This document shows positions 32,685 through 41,685 of a stretch of 64,000 nucleotides of DNA, piece after piece. Numbering within the stretch: the first letter of the stretch is position 1; every line of letters starts with the position of its first letter. Origin of the DNA: Hyphococcus aureus (lineage in GTDB: Bacteria > Pseudomonadota > Alphaproteobacteria > Caulobacterales > Parvularculaceae). The notes beneath the pieces are model-generated. The model made no database searches. It was not told the DNA's origin and saw nothing but the letters and a program-made list of their open reading frames with translations. The translations under genes were made by a program, and so were the position numbers. The stretch covers positions 1,798,001 through 1,862,000 of the forward strand of contig NZ_JBHRSH010000001.1 of NCBI RefSeq assembly GCF_042643165.1, read 5' to 3'.

Positions 32685-34955
32685 TCAAACTCCTGCCGTG
32701 TGCGCGCCGTCCCAACCTTGCGGGACACCCTTTTCGGCGAACTGCTTGATACGCTCTTCATAGATGTCGAAGAGGGCGATCTTGGCGCCGGGGGAAGACT
32801 TCGCTTTTTCAAGGCTCGCGCGCGCCGCCGCCATGTCGCCTGAACGATAGGAAGCGAGCAATTGCCGGTGCGCATCATCAAGGGCGCGGAATGCCTTTGA
32901 CGATTTGATGAATGGGTTGCCGATCAGCGCATAGAGGCTGACAGGCCGCGTCTCGCCACGCAGTTTCAGCTTGTCGAGTTCGAGAAACGCGAAATGATGA
33001 TGGGTTTCTTTGTAAACTTGCTCATCACAGATCATCGCCGGTCCGTAAAATTCTGATTGATTGCGCAGGAACGTGGCGCGATCGACGGCGGGACCAACGG
33101 CCGAATAACGGTTGTTGCGGCCATGACCCATAGGGCCGACAAAGCATGGGCCGGTGGCGATGCCGATGGCGAGATGGATCTGGAGCCCACGCGTGCGTGA
33201 GGATGCGTCGAGGTCGGCGTTGACCTTGTCCATGCTTTCAATCAGCCGCAGCGCAGCGGCGCAGCCCGCCTGCGCATGATCGGCGCTTTCAAGCGGCGCA
33301 TTGAAATAGGCGAACAACCGTCCGCCCTCTGCCTGGTCCGCCGCGCCGCCGGCGTCGATGATCGTCTGACGCAGATCGAGCGACGCCGCCGCCAGCAGCT
33401 TGGTGATGTCGTCGGGCAGGTTCTCCATGGTGCGCAAATCTTCGTCGGCGATGCGCAATTCACAGGCGAGCACCGTAATCTCCCGGCGCACACCCTTTAA
33501 CAGCTCGCTGCCGGCGTCCTCGCGCAAGCGCTTCATCGCCGGTTCAGGCAAGGTGTCATGGAAAGAGCCGCGCAGATTGTCGTCGCGCAACACGCCGCCG
33601 ATGGACTTGCCGCCCGCAACCGAAAAGGCGCCGAGGAAGAGCGCTATGGCCGGCGGGATCGGATTGAGCAACAGATCGCCAAATGCAAATGCGCCATAGG
33701 CGCCGAGCATCAGAATGACTGAGACCAGTGCGGCGAAGCCCGCCGCCTGCCAGAACTGAAGCCGTTGCGCCGTCATGATCGCAGCGGCGCCAAACAGCAT
33801 AACCGCAAGCGCTTCCACATAACCGGCCCAACCCGGTCGGGTCGGCGCCTCTCCAGAGAGAATTTGCGCCGCGGCGAGTGCGTGAGCTGCAGCAGGGGAG
33901 ATTGATCCGCGGGCGGTGCGCACCGGCGCCCCAAGCTCCGTATCCAGACCAATGAGCACGACCGTGTCTTTCAATTGCGGATTTGATCCGGCGATCGTCG
34001 CGGGCGCGCCATTGAAACCGGAAAGCAGGCGCGACGCGGAGGTCGTGGGCGCGGCAATACTTTTCGGCAGATATAATCGAAGCGATGTCGTTTCCGACAC
34101 GGGCAACTCGTGCTCGCCGAGTTTCAGGCTGTGCACGGTGCGACCCTGTGCGCTGGCGGCGGAAGCTTGGACGATAGCGGTCACGCTGGCGTCGCCTTCG
34201 GCGAGCCGTGCGGCTTCAAGGGCGATGGACGGCGCCGGCCTGTTATCGAGCGACCATAGAAGCGGCGTGCGGCGCAAGACGCCGTCACTGTCCGTCGCCA
34301 GCGATGACACCGCCGGGCGGGCGGCCGCAGCGAGGTCGGGATTGATGGCGTAGAAATAACGGGCGGCGGGAAGGGCCAGAAAATCCGCACCGCTGGCGCT
34401 GAGCCATCCTGCATGCTGCGTGTCGGTGCGCTGAAACGCGGAGGTGCGGTTCGGGTCCGACGGAGCGGTGAGGGATACGGCGACGGCGCCGTCAACATTT
34501 TTGAAGGCTTGCGCGAGGCGCTCATCCGTGCGGGGCAACAGCGCGAGTTGCTGGGCGAAAACCTCGTCCCGGGCGCCCGAAAGCCAGAACTCGCCAATTG
34601 TTTCCGGTGATAAGGGGTCCGGTGCATCCACAGCCTCAGTCAGGACAACGCCTTTGGCCCCGGCGGCGTTCGCCGCTTCCACAAGCCCCGCCAGCACGGT
34701 GCGCGGCCATGGCCAGGGACCAACGGCATCGACGCTCTCGCGGTCGATCAGGACGAGGTGGAAGTTTTCCACAGCTTCGCCGTCAGCCGGGTCAAGCCGT
34801 TGAAAATAATCAAAAAGACGCTCGCGCCAGCGGGCGTCGGGCGACTGGGCCCCGGCCAGCGTCCCGAGCGCGATCACGGCGAGCGCGCCGGTGACCACCA
34901 GGAGCGGCAGCGCAGTCAGCCACTGAAACGGCTTGGAAAACATACGTTTGGTCAA
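32685..34955 (-). CDS. CHASE2 receptor with degenerate class III cyclase domain
   Basis: A 756-residue membrane protein: an N-terminal helix (about 12-33), an extracytoplasmic CHASE2 sensor (about 40-375, with FHLVLIDRESVDAVGPWPWPR split across positions 65-85), three membrane helices (about 378-445) and a C-terminal cyclase-like domain (about 492-690). The fold signature is clear (YFNAP, GIATGPCFVGPMG, YSAVGPAVDRATFLR), but the residues needed for catalysis are changed: the first metal aspartate is E499, the second is G545, and the Asn/Arg pair of VNxAxR is D625/F629. It may be a pseudo-enzyme that signals by binding. No cAMP partner is nearby. Confidence 0.85.
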   Translation of the reverse strand: MTKRMFSKPFQWLTALPLLVVTGALAVIALGTLAGAQSPDARWRERLFDYFQRLDPADGEAVENFHLVLIDRESVDAVGPWPWPRTVLAGLVEAANAAGAKGVVLTEAVDAPDPLSPETIGEFWLSGARDEVFAQQLALLPRTDERLAQAFKNVDGAVAVSLTAPSDPNRTSAFQRTDTQHAGWLSASGADFLALPAARYFYAINPDLAAAARPAVSSLATDSDGVLRRTPLLWSLDNRPAPSIALEAARLAEGDASVTAIVQASAASAQGRTVHSLKLGEHELPVSETTSLRLYLPKSIAAPTTSASRLLSGFNGAPATIAGSNPQLKDTVVLIGLDTELGAPVRTARGSISPAAAHALAAAQILSGEAPTRPGWAGYVEALAVMLFGAAAIMTAQRLQFWQAAGFAALVSVILMLGAYGAFAFGDLLLNPIPPAIALFLGAFSVAGGKSIGGVLRDDNLRGSFHDTLPEPAMKRLREDAGSELLKGVRREITVLACELRIADEDLRTMENLPDDITKLLAAASLDLRQTIIDAGGAADQAEGGRLFAYFNAPLESADHAQAGCAAALRLIESMDKVNADLDASSRTRGLQIHLAIGIATGPCFVGPMGHGRNNRYSAVGPAVDRATFLRNQSEFYGPAMICDEQVYKETHHHFAFLELDKLKLRGETRPVSLYALIGNPFIKSSKAFRALDDAHRQLLASYRSGDMAAARASLEKAKSSPGAKIALFDIYEERIKQFAEKGVPQGWDGAHTAGV

Positions 34956-35101
34956 GAACGACCCCTTCCACTCAACCCGAAATACGGCTTAGGCCTTGCG
35001 CCAGCGCTTGCAAGCCTTTCTTCAGGATGAATTTATTATCCTGCTTTAAACCATAACACTGCAAGGGGCGGGCCTGTTTACGCTGATCGGCGACCAGCCC
35101 C

Positions 35102-35118
35102 TTAAGGAAGCGTTAACC
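35102..35118 (+). promoter_or_regulatory. CtrA-type box abutting the Mla operon start codon
   Basis: TTAA, seven bases, then TTAACC directly before the ATG at 35119. The spacing equals the full CtrA site of Caulobacter and relatives. Position at the start codon would suit repression or an internal start; function is inferred from the motif alone. Confidence 0.5.
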
Positions 35119-36255
35119 ATGGCGGATTCGGCGGCGCATTTCGACATAGATATGTCGCAGGGAACTTTAAAACTGGTTCCGTGGGGCGATTGGCGTGCGC
35201 GTTTTCTGGGCGCCCTCGACGATGATCTTCGCGATTTCGCCGATGATTCGATTGGCCGCGATCTGGTGATCGACATGTCCCATGTGGACCGGCTCGATAC
35301 AGTCGGGGCGATGATGCTGCAGCGGACCATGCATTGCTGCGCCAATCGCGGGGCGGCGTCGCAATTCACCGGCGCCAATGACGCACAGGCTGCGCTCCTC
35401 GCGCAGGTCGAGGGCCATTTGCAGCCCTGCCATGTGGAAATGGCGCACGGCAATCCGTTTCTCGCGGTGGTCAACCGTCTCGGCAAGGGCGTCGCTGACG
35501 CCTATTACGCCGCGCTTGAAGTCATGAGTTTTGTCGGCCGCACCCTGTCGACGGCGGGGCGCGTTCTGGTCCAGCCGCAAAAGATGCGCTGGACGTCCAC
35601 CGTCTACCACATGGAGGAAGCCGGGCTGAACGCGATGCCGATTATCGGGCTCATGTCCTTTCTGATCGGCGCCGTCGTCGCTTATATGGGCGCGAAAATT
35701 CTCAGCATGTTCAACGCCGATATTTTTACGGTGGAGCTTGTCGGCATATCGGTGCTGCGCGAGTTCGGCGTTTTGTTAAGCGCGATTCTGATCGCCGGCC
35801 GGTCCGGCAGCGCATTTACGGCGCAAATCGGCTCGATGAAAATCCGTGAAGAGATCGACGCCATGCGGGTGCTTGGTCTCGATCCCATGGAAGTGCTCGT
35901 GCTGCCGCGCGTGATCGCGCTGGTGATCATGCTGCCCATACTGGCGCTGATTGCGGCGGTGCTGGGCGTTGTTGGCGGCGGTCTTGTGGCGGCGACGGCG
36001 ATGGATATCTCTCCGGCGCTGTTTGTTGCGCGCTTTCAGGAAACAATCGTCATCAATCACTTCTGGGCGGGGCTTATCAAGGCGCCGTTCTTCGCGTTTG
36101 TGATTGCGATCATCGGATGTTTTCAAGGCATGGAAGTGGAAGGCAGCGCTGAATCACTCGGCCAGCGCACAACCCTTTCCGTCGTGCAGTCCCTGTTTCT
36201 TGTCATCGTCATCGATGCGTTCTTCGCCATGTTCTATCTGGAGATCGATTTTTGA
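35119..36255 (+). CDS. mlaE: MlaE-type ABC lipid-transport permease with N-terminal STAS domain
   Basis: A 378-residue permease of the MCE/Mla system. Residues 1-115 form a STAS-like domain (LVIDMSHVDRLDTVGAMML), and 135-378 form the MlaE permease with IGLMSFLIGAVVAYMGA and the family core EFGVLLSAILIAGRSGSAF, IREEIDAMRVLGLDP. Fusion of the STAS partner (MlaB role) to the permease is common in alphaproteobacteria. It heads a four-gene operon for phospholipid movement between the two membranes. Its stop overlaps the TTG start of the ATPase gene. Confidence 0.9.
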   Translation: MADSAAHFDIDMSQGTLKLVPWGDWRARFLGALDDDLRDFADDSIGRDLVIDMSHVDRLDTVGAMMLQRTMHCCANRGAASQFTGANDAQAALLAQVEGHLQPCHVEMAHGNPFLAVVNRLGKGVADAYYAALEVMSFVGRTLSTAGRVLVQPQKMRWTSTVYHMEEAGLNAMPIIGLMSFLIGAVVAYMGAKILSMFNADIFTVELVGISVLREFGVLLSAILIAGRSGSAFTAQIGSMKIREEIDAMRVLGLDPMEVLVLPRVIALVIMLPILALIAAVLGVVGGGLVAATAMDISPALFVARFQETIVINHFWAGLIKAPFFAFVIAIIGCFQGMEVEGSAESLGQRTTLSVVQSLFLVIVIDAFFAMFYLEIDF

Positions 36256-37040
36256 CGGATCAGACGAAAGCATATGATCACGTCATCGAAGTCAAAGGAC
36301 TGAAAACCCAGTTCGGCGACTTTGTCGTGCATGAAAATCTCGATATCAATGTGCGCTCGGGCGAGATCATCGGCGTCGTTGGCGGATCTGGCACGGGCAA
36401 GTCCGTGCTCATGCGCGCCATTATCGGTCTCAAGCGGCCAAGCGCCGGAACCGTGCGTGTTTTCGGTGAGGATTACTACAAGGCCGACGACAAGGCCCGC
36501 GAAGCGATCGAGCAACGCTGGGGCGTTCTGTTTCAGGGCGGCGCACTGTTTTCATCGCTCACGGTCGCTCAGAATGTCATGGCGCCGATCAGGGAACATC
36601 TTAACCTTTCTGACGAATTGGCTAAGGACATCGCCGCGCTGAAAATCTCCATGTCCGGCTTGCCGGAGGATGCAGGCGCGAAATATCCCTCGGAGCTTTC
36701 GGGCGGCATGAAGAAGCGGGCGGGTCTTGCGCGCTCGCTCGCCCTCGACCCTGAAATCGTCTTCCTTGATGAGCCCACGGCCGGCCTCGACCCCATTGGC
36801 GCGGCCAAATTTGACGAGCTGATCGTAAATCTCAAGGAATCCTTAGGGTTAACAGTGTTTATGGTCACTCATGATCTTGATACGCTGCATGCGACCTGTG
36901 ACCGGGTGGCGGTGCTTGCTGAAAAGCGGGTCATCGCCTGTGGACCGCTCGACGAAGTCCGCAAGACCGACCACGCGTGGATACAGGAATATTTTTCAGG
37001 GCCCAGGGGCAGGGCCGCGCTCGCCGTCAAGGCGAGCTAG
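36252..37040 (+). CDS. mlaF: MlaF-type ABC lipid-transport ATPase
   Basis: A 262-residue ABC ATPase with a TTG start in a TTGA overlap with mlaE. Walker A is GGSGTGKSV, the signature is LSGGMKKRAGLARSLAL, Walker B is IVFLDEPTAGLDP and the H-loop is VTHDLDTLH. LSGGMKKR rather than LSGGQ is the hallmark of MlaF/Mce-type ATPases. It powers the MlaE permease. The C-terminal extension is short. The following MCE gene starts 18 bp later. Confidence 0.92.
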   Translation: MTDQTKAYDHVIEVKGLKTQFGDFVVHENLDINVRSGEIIGVVGGSGTGKSVLMRAIIGLKRPSAGTVRVFGEDYYKADDKAREAIEQRWGVLFQGGALFSSLTVAQNVMAPIREHLNLSDELAKDIAALKISMSGLPEDAGAKYPSELSGGMKKRAGLARSLALDPEIVFLDEPTAGLDPIGAAKFDELIVNLKESLGLTVFMVTHDLDTLHATCDRVAVLAEKRVIACGPLDEVRKTDHAWIQEYFSGPRGRAALAVKAS

Positions 37041-37058
37041 GGGATGAGTTAGAGTTCA

Positions 37059-37979
37059 GTGGAAACGCGTGCGCCATATGTGGTCATCGGGTCGGTGGTG
37101 TTAATCGCCATCGCGCTCGCGTTTTACATCATCATTCAGATGTCGCAGACGAGCAGCGAATACGATCAGTATGACGTGATCTTCAAAGAGCGCGTTTCGG
37201 GATTGTCCGTCGGCGCCGCTGTGCGTTTTAACGGCATTCAAAAAGGTGAGGTGGAAACGCTCTCCATCGATCCGGAAAATCCTTCGATCGTGATCGCGCG
37301 CGTGCGCGTCGACAAGGATACGCCCGTTAAAACCGACACCAAGGCCGAACTTGAATTTGTCGGCTTCACCGGCCTCGCGATCATCCAGTTTGTCGGCGGC
37401 AGCCGCGACGCACCGCTTCTGAAAGAAGTGAGCGATATGCGGGTGCCCCAGCTTTCTGCGGACACCTCCGGCCTCGGCGCTTTTCTCGAGGGTTCCGGCG
37501 ATGTGCTCGCCCAGGCGAACCGCCTTCTTTCCGATGACAATATCAATGGCGTTTCCAGCATCATCTCCAATGTGGAGACCCTGACCGCCGCCTTCGCCAA
37601 TAATGAAGACGACATCACGGCGACGCTGAAAAATCTCAACACCATCACCACCGATCTTGCGCAGGTGACGTCGAAACTCGACGCTGCGGCGACGACCCTG
37701 CAGACCTTTATGGAAGAGGATGCGCAGGGCGCCATGGAAGACGTCGAAGCCCTGTTGTCGGAATCGCGTGCGCTCGTGACGGATCTGCGCGCCATTACAA
37801 ATGAGAACCGCGCCTCGATCCGCGTGTTTGCTGATCAGGGGCTCGGCCAGGTGGCGCCGGCGCTTGGCGAGGCGCGCCGGTTGATGCGCACCCTTGACGC
37901 TGTGCTGCGTGAAATTGACCGCGACCCCAATGCCTATTTCTTCGGCGAACGTGCGCCGGAATATGCTGGAGGCGATTGA
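37059..37979 (+). CDS. mlaD: MCE-domain substrate-binding protein (MlaD type)
   Basis: A 306-residue protein with one N-terminal membrane anchor (about 6-27, YVVIGSVVLIAIALAFYII), a single MCE domain (about 38-115, with VSGLSVGAAVRFNGIQKGEV and ELEFVGFTGLAIIQ) and a long helical C-terminal part (about 145-290) in which hydrophobic and polar residues alternate as in the tube-forming helices of longer MCE proteins. GTG start at 37059 without a strong ribosome-binding site. It is longer than E. coli MlaD and closer to the YrbD/Mce group with a helical extension. Confidence 0.88.
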   Translation: METRAPYVVIGSVVLIAIALAFYIIIQMSQTSSEYDQYDVIFKERVSGLSVGAAVRFNGIQKGEVETLSIDPENPSIVIARVRVDKDTPVKTDTKAELEFVGFTGLAIIQFVGGSRDAPLLKEVSDMRVPQLSADTSGLGAFLEGSGDVLAQANRLLSDDNINGVSSIISNVETLTAAFANNEDDITATLKNLNTITTDLAQVTSKLDAAATTLQTFMEEDAQGAMEDVEALLSESRALVTDLRAITNENRASIRVFADQGLGQVAPALGEARRLMRTLDAVLREIDRDPNAYFFGERAPEYAGGD

Positions 37980-37980
37980 T

Positions 37981-38598
37981 ATGAAGATGCTGTTGAAAAG
38001 CTTCGCTCTCCTTTCTGCGGTTCTCGCGACGGCTTGCGTTTCGATCCTGCCCGAAGCGGCGCCGGCGAAGCCGCGTTTTCATATCGCCGCCGCTGACGGG
38101 GATGCGCTGGCCGGTGAACCGTTGGCATTTTCTCTGGTCGTTGACGACCCGCGCGCGACGCGGGTTTACGATTCGGTACGCATCGCCGTTTCCGCCGCGC
38201 CAGGCCGGATCGAATATCTTCCCGGCGCCGAGTGGGCTGACCGCGCGCCGCGCCTGTTCCAGACAGCGATGGTCCAGACGTTCGAAGACGCCGGACGTAT
38301 CCTCGCCGTGGGCGACCGCGTCGCCATTCCCGTCGCTGATCTTGTTCTGCAAACAGACATTCGCCGTCTTGAGGTCGATGTGGAAGGCGCTGACGCGGCC
38401 GTCGTGTCCGTTTATGCGCGGCTTTCCAACGGCAAGGGGACGGTTTACGCCGCCCGCAAATTCGACGCCCGTGTTTCTGCAGCATCAACAAAGCCCGATG
38501 CAGTATACTCGGCTTTCGAAATGGCCTTCGACCAGGTCATTACAGAGATTGTGGCGTGGACGTTTGACGCCGGCGCCGATGCGCGCGCCAACGTGTGA
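37981..38598 (+). CDS. ABC-type transport auxiliary lipoprotein
   Basis: A 205-residue lipoprotein with lipobox LATAC (C19) after MKMLLKSFALLSAV. The mature part has the ABC-type transport auxiliary pattern (VYDSVRIAVSAAPGRIEYLPG, then FEDAGRI and LEVDVEGADAAVVSVYARL), like PqiC and the lipoprotein of alphaproteobacterial MCE operons. It probably receives lipid at the outer membrane. It starts one base after the mlaD stop and closes the operon. An upstream in-frame codon (37894) lies inside mlaD and is not used. Confidence 0.82.
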   Translation: MKMLLKSFALLSAVLATACVSILPEAAPAKPRFHIAAADGDALAGEPLAFSLVVDDPRATRVYDSVRIAVSAAPGRIEYLPGAEWADRAPRLFQTAMVQTFEDAGRILAVGDRVAIPVADLVLQTDIRRLEVDVEGADAAVVSVYARLSNGKGTVYAARKFDARVSAASTKPDAVYSAFEMAFDQVITEIVAWTFDAGADARANV

Positions 38599-38688
38599 TC
38601 TCACGCCTGAACCGGAATTCATCTCTCTTCATTAGACTTCGCCGCGCCGCGCGCTTAACTTGGGTGTACGCTTAAAGGAGCTGTCCCC

Positions 38689-39165
38689 ATGAAGTTTGCG
38701 ATGTCATTGTCGAGCGCCGCCCTGTTGTCACTGGCCGCCTGCGCCCCCGCTAACGATCCGGAAGAAGACACTGGCGCTGTGGTCGTCAGCGAGGGAGAGG
38801 AGATGGTGATGCCCGCGCCGCAGGAGACTGACTGTCCGGTGATTGAAAGCCGCAACTGGTCGGCCTGGGTCAATGCGATGCCGGGGCCGGACGCCAAATT
38901 GACATTGCATGTGACCGGCGACGTGGACCTGCCGACGCCGGGTTATGAAGTCTCGTGGCGCGAAGGCATGGCCGACCGCAGCGCGACGCCTGTGCAGCGC
39001 CTGATGCTGACCCTCACGCCGCCCGAAGGCATGGTTACGCAGGTCATCACGACTGAAACCGTCACCTATGAAGGGCCGGCGCTGACGAAAACCTATGGCG
39101 GCGTCATCGTGATGTGCGGCGGCGCGCCGCTCGCGACCATCGATGCGGTCGTGACAGCGCAATAG
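38689..39165 (+). CDS. Putative lipoprotein
   Basis: A 158-residue protein with lipobox LAAC (C18) after MKFAMSLSSAALLS; AAAGGAG precedes the ATG. The mature part begins with an acidic linker (NDPEEDTGAVVVSEGEE) and contains two cysteines (in ETDCPVIES and VMCGGAP) that could form a disulfide, plus a YEVSWREG segment. Periplasmic or outer-membrane location is expected. I do not recognise the family. It is 90 bp after the Mla operon, with no terminator seen between them. Confidence 0.7.
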   Translation: MKFAMSLSSAALLSLAACAPANDPEEDTGAVVVSEGEEMVMPAPQETDCPVIESRNWSAWVNAMPGPDAKLTLHVTGDVDLPTPGYEVSWREGMADRSATPVQRLMLTLTPPEGMVTQVITTETVTYEGPALTKTYGGVIVMCGGAPLATIDAVVTAQ

Positions 39166-39171
39166 CGCGCT

Positions 39172-39771
39172 TCAGCAATTTTTGTATTTGTCATTGAGCC
39201 CGGCGCCGGCGACGATCATGGGCAGGATTTTCTCCAGCCGGCGCTCTTTCGTGGCCGCCTGCTTGGCTTCGGCGATATATTCCGCATATTCGCGCTGCTT
39301 GCCAGGCGTCAGCTTTTCAAACGCCGCGCCCGCGCGTTTGTTTTTGGAAAGCGCGGTTTTCAACTCTTCGGGCAGCACCAGCACGCCCTTGGGTTTCGGC
39401 TTGATCTCTTTGCCAGCCTTGGCGAGGCTCACCGCTTCCTTCACATAAGTTTTGACGAGCGCGGGCTTGATGTCTTTTGCGTCATGCATACGCCACTGGC
39501 GCTGTGCTCGGGTCACGCCTTCCTGTGCGTTGATCAGGACTTTTTGGGTGTCTTTCAACAGGGCGCCTTGCGGGAACCAGAGGCAGAAGTGATTTTTGAA
39601 CGCGGTCAGGCCGACAATATGTTTGCCGTCAGCCGTGTAAAACGGCGAACCCCATTTGAGTTCTTCCGTCAGGCCGGTTGAGAGCAACAGCTTGCGCAGG
39701 GAGAGTAGTTCTTCACGCCATTTGTCGGCGTTCTTGAAATAGGCGTCAGGGGTTTTCTTGGCGGTCATCAT
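39172..39771 (-). CDS. YdeI/DUF1801-type protein
   Basis: A 199-residue protein. The N-terminal two thirds is a DUF1801-like domain (about 8-125, with EELKWGSPFYTADGKHIVGL split, FKNHFCLWFPQGALL), and the C-terminal third is the YdeI/OmpD-associated helical domain (FEKLTPGKQREYAEYIAEA and KERRLEKILPMI). The family is widespread with no firm activity. It is convergent with the lipoprotein gene and does not share an operon with the following two-component genes. Confidence 0.8.
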   Translation of the reverse strand: MMTAKKTPDAYFKNADKWREELLSLRKLLLSTGLTEELKWGSPFYTADGKHIVGLTAFKNHFCLWFPQGALLKDTQKVLINAQEGVTRAQRQWRMHDAKDIKPALVKTYVKEAVSLAKAGKEIKPKPKGVLVLPEELKTALSKNKRAGAAFEKLTPGKQREYAEYIAEAKQAATKERRLEKILPMIVAGAGLNDKYKNC

Positions 39772-39815
39772 TACGCCCCATAACTAATCTTGCCTACAAC
39801 CGCATAATCGCCGGG

Positions 39816-40223
39816 TTAGTGGACTGCCGTTTTCAACCAGAAATCGAGAATGCTCTTTACGACAGCGGTGCTCATATCAAATCCGATGGGTTTGACGACA
39901 TAGGCGTTGCAGTTATTCTGATAACAGTAGTTTATGTCGCTTTCATCGTCTGATGTTGACATCATCACGACCGGCATTCTCATCAATGTTATGTCTGACT
40001 TGATTTTGACAAGCGCTTCGCGCCCATCCATGCGGGGCATCTTGATATCCATGAGAACAAGGTCGGGCGTGGCGGAGGCGAGACGATTTAGCGTATCCTC
40101 TCCGTCTATTGCGCGGATGATTTTGATGTTGTTCGAGTAGAGCTCGATAGCCTTTTCGATCGCAATCGCGTCAATGTCATCGTCTTCAGCCACTAGAACT
40201 GTTTTACCTTCGTCACGCCTCAT
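39816..40223 (-). CDS. Single-domain response regulator
   Basis: A 135-residue receiver domain without an output domain. The acidic pocket is VAEDDDIDAI, the phosphorylation site is D60 in LVLMDIKMPRMDG, the Thr/Ser position is in MMSTSDD, and the conserved lysine is in VVKPIG. The form resembles Rcp1-type regulators paired with phytochrome-like kinases. Its ATG overlaps the stop of the upstream histidine kinase frame (ATGA), so the two are a cognate pair even though the kinase is frameshifted. Confidence 0.88.
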   Translation of the reverse strand: MRRDEGKTVLVAEDDDIDAIAIEKAIELYSNNIKIIRAIDGEDTLNRLASATPDLVLMDIKMPRMDGREALVKIKSDITLMRMPVVMMSTSDDESDINYCYQNNCNAYVVKPIGFDMSTAVVKSILDFWLKTAVH

Positions 40224-41607
40224 GGAAGCTCCCTATTGTCGACTTCATCAGTGGGGACCGAAAAGCAGAACCTAGCGCCTTCCGCATAGTCTTTGTCAAG
40301 CCAAATGGCGCCGCCGTGACTTTCGATGATTGCCTTGACGAGCGGCAGGCCGATGCCAACGCCGTCATATTCACTATCGTGATCATGTAAGCGCTGCATT
40401 GGCTCAAAAATTTTCTCTGCGTGTCGTGCTTCGATACCGATTCCATTATCCGCAATCGAGAAGGTGACTTTTTCCGCTTGGCGTTCCGATGAAATCGTGA
40501 CGACCGGCGCATTGTCGGGCTTTGAATATTTCAGGCTATTGGCGATCAAATTGGCGAACACTCTACGTATCAATTCAGGGTCGGCCTTTATAGCGGGCGT
40601 TTCCTTGATGATAATGTCGGCATTTTTGCTTCTATCTGTTCGGACATATCGGAGATCGTTTCGCATAGGATGGCGTTCACATCGACATGCTGGAGACGGG
40701 GTGCGCGAAATCCCGTTTTGGTGAAATCGAGGAGACTCGAAACCAGGACATTCATCCTTTCGGCGACGCCCTTGATCTGGAGAATATAGCCTTCGACTGT
40801 TTGAGGCTCTTTCATATGTTGTCTGGCCATATCGGCAAGCAACGCGATGCGTCTCACTGGTGACTTAAGATCGTGCGAAGCAAGCCCGGCAAATTGTTGT
40901 AAAGCAAGGTTCGAGCGGGAAAGGTCAGCGTTGCTCTTATGCAGAGCCTTGTTTTTGTAGCTGATTGTTGTTGCTTGACCAATCAATCCATTCAGCGTCA
41001 CGCTGAAATATATAACGCCAAATGCGATCAAGGCGAAGATCACCTGCAATTGCAGGTAACTCGTCTTGGCGAGGTTCGTAAGACGGTCAATAACTACGCC
41101 GCTGACAGTGTTCATCGTTTTGTTGATTTCTGCGAGTGCGAAATCATCTGTGTAACGTACGGCGTTATCCATATCTCTTGCGGTGTCGCCGTCCTCAGCC
41201 ATTGAGGAGATTGTCTCCAGCCTGTCGCGATAGGCTGCGATCATTTTACGCGTATCGGTCAGCGTTAGCGACAGGCCGAGCGATTGCGCGTTTTCTTCAA
41301 GGTTGTCGATGAGCGTAGTGGCATTCTCTGCGTTGCTCCGTGCGGCTATGTAGTAGCGCTCTTCAGCCGGTCGAAGGAGGTAGTTTTTGAAATTATGGAT
41401 CAGGCCGCCATAGCCGATCTCGTTTTCCAGCTCCAAGCTGATCGAGTAAGTCTCGGTGAGGAGATCTCGTAGTTCGGCGCTGCGCTGTTGTTCATGGCGA
41501 AGATAAAGCAATTCGATCGCCACAATGCCTGCAATAAACAACACGACCGCTTTCCAGATGAAGCTCATATTGCGTGGCAGTCTAATGCGGTGAAGTTTTT
41601 CGCGCAT
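40220..41607 (-). pseudogene. Sensor histidine kinase with a frameshift in a poly-A run
   Basis: Two frames make one kinase. The first (41607-40588) holds a membrane helix (about 16-35), an extracytoplasmic helical region, a second helix (about 187-205) and the HisKA box FAGLASHDLKSPVRR with H245. It reads DMSEQIEAK and then leaves frame. The second frame continues NADIIIKETPAIKADPEL into the HATPase (VFANLIANSLKYSKP, FSIADNGIGIEARH, GVGIGLPLVKAIIESHGG). One extra A in the run of five (T at 40623-40627 on the plus strand) restores a single protein of about 462 residues. It may be a base-calling error, a recent mutation, or slippage; all catalytic motifs remain intact. Confidence 0.82.
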
Positions 41608-41685
41608 GATTTACACCCAAACCGGAACAGGTTTCATTTATGCGCCGCCATTTCTCCGCCCTCACAGCTGGAGCGGCGTTCGGCA

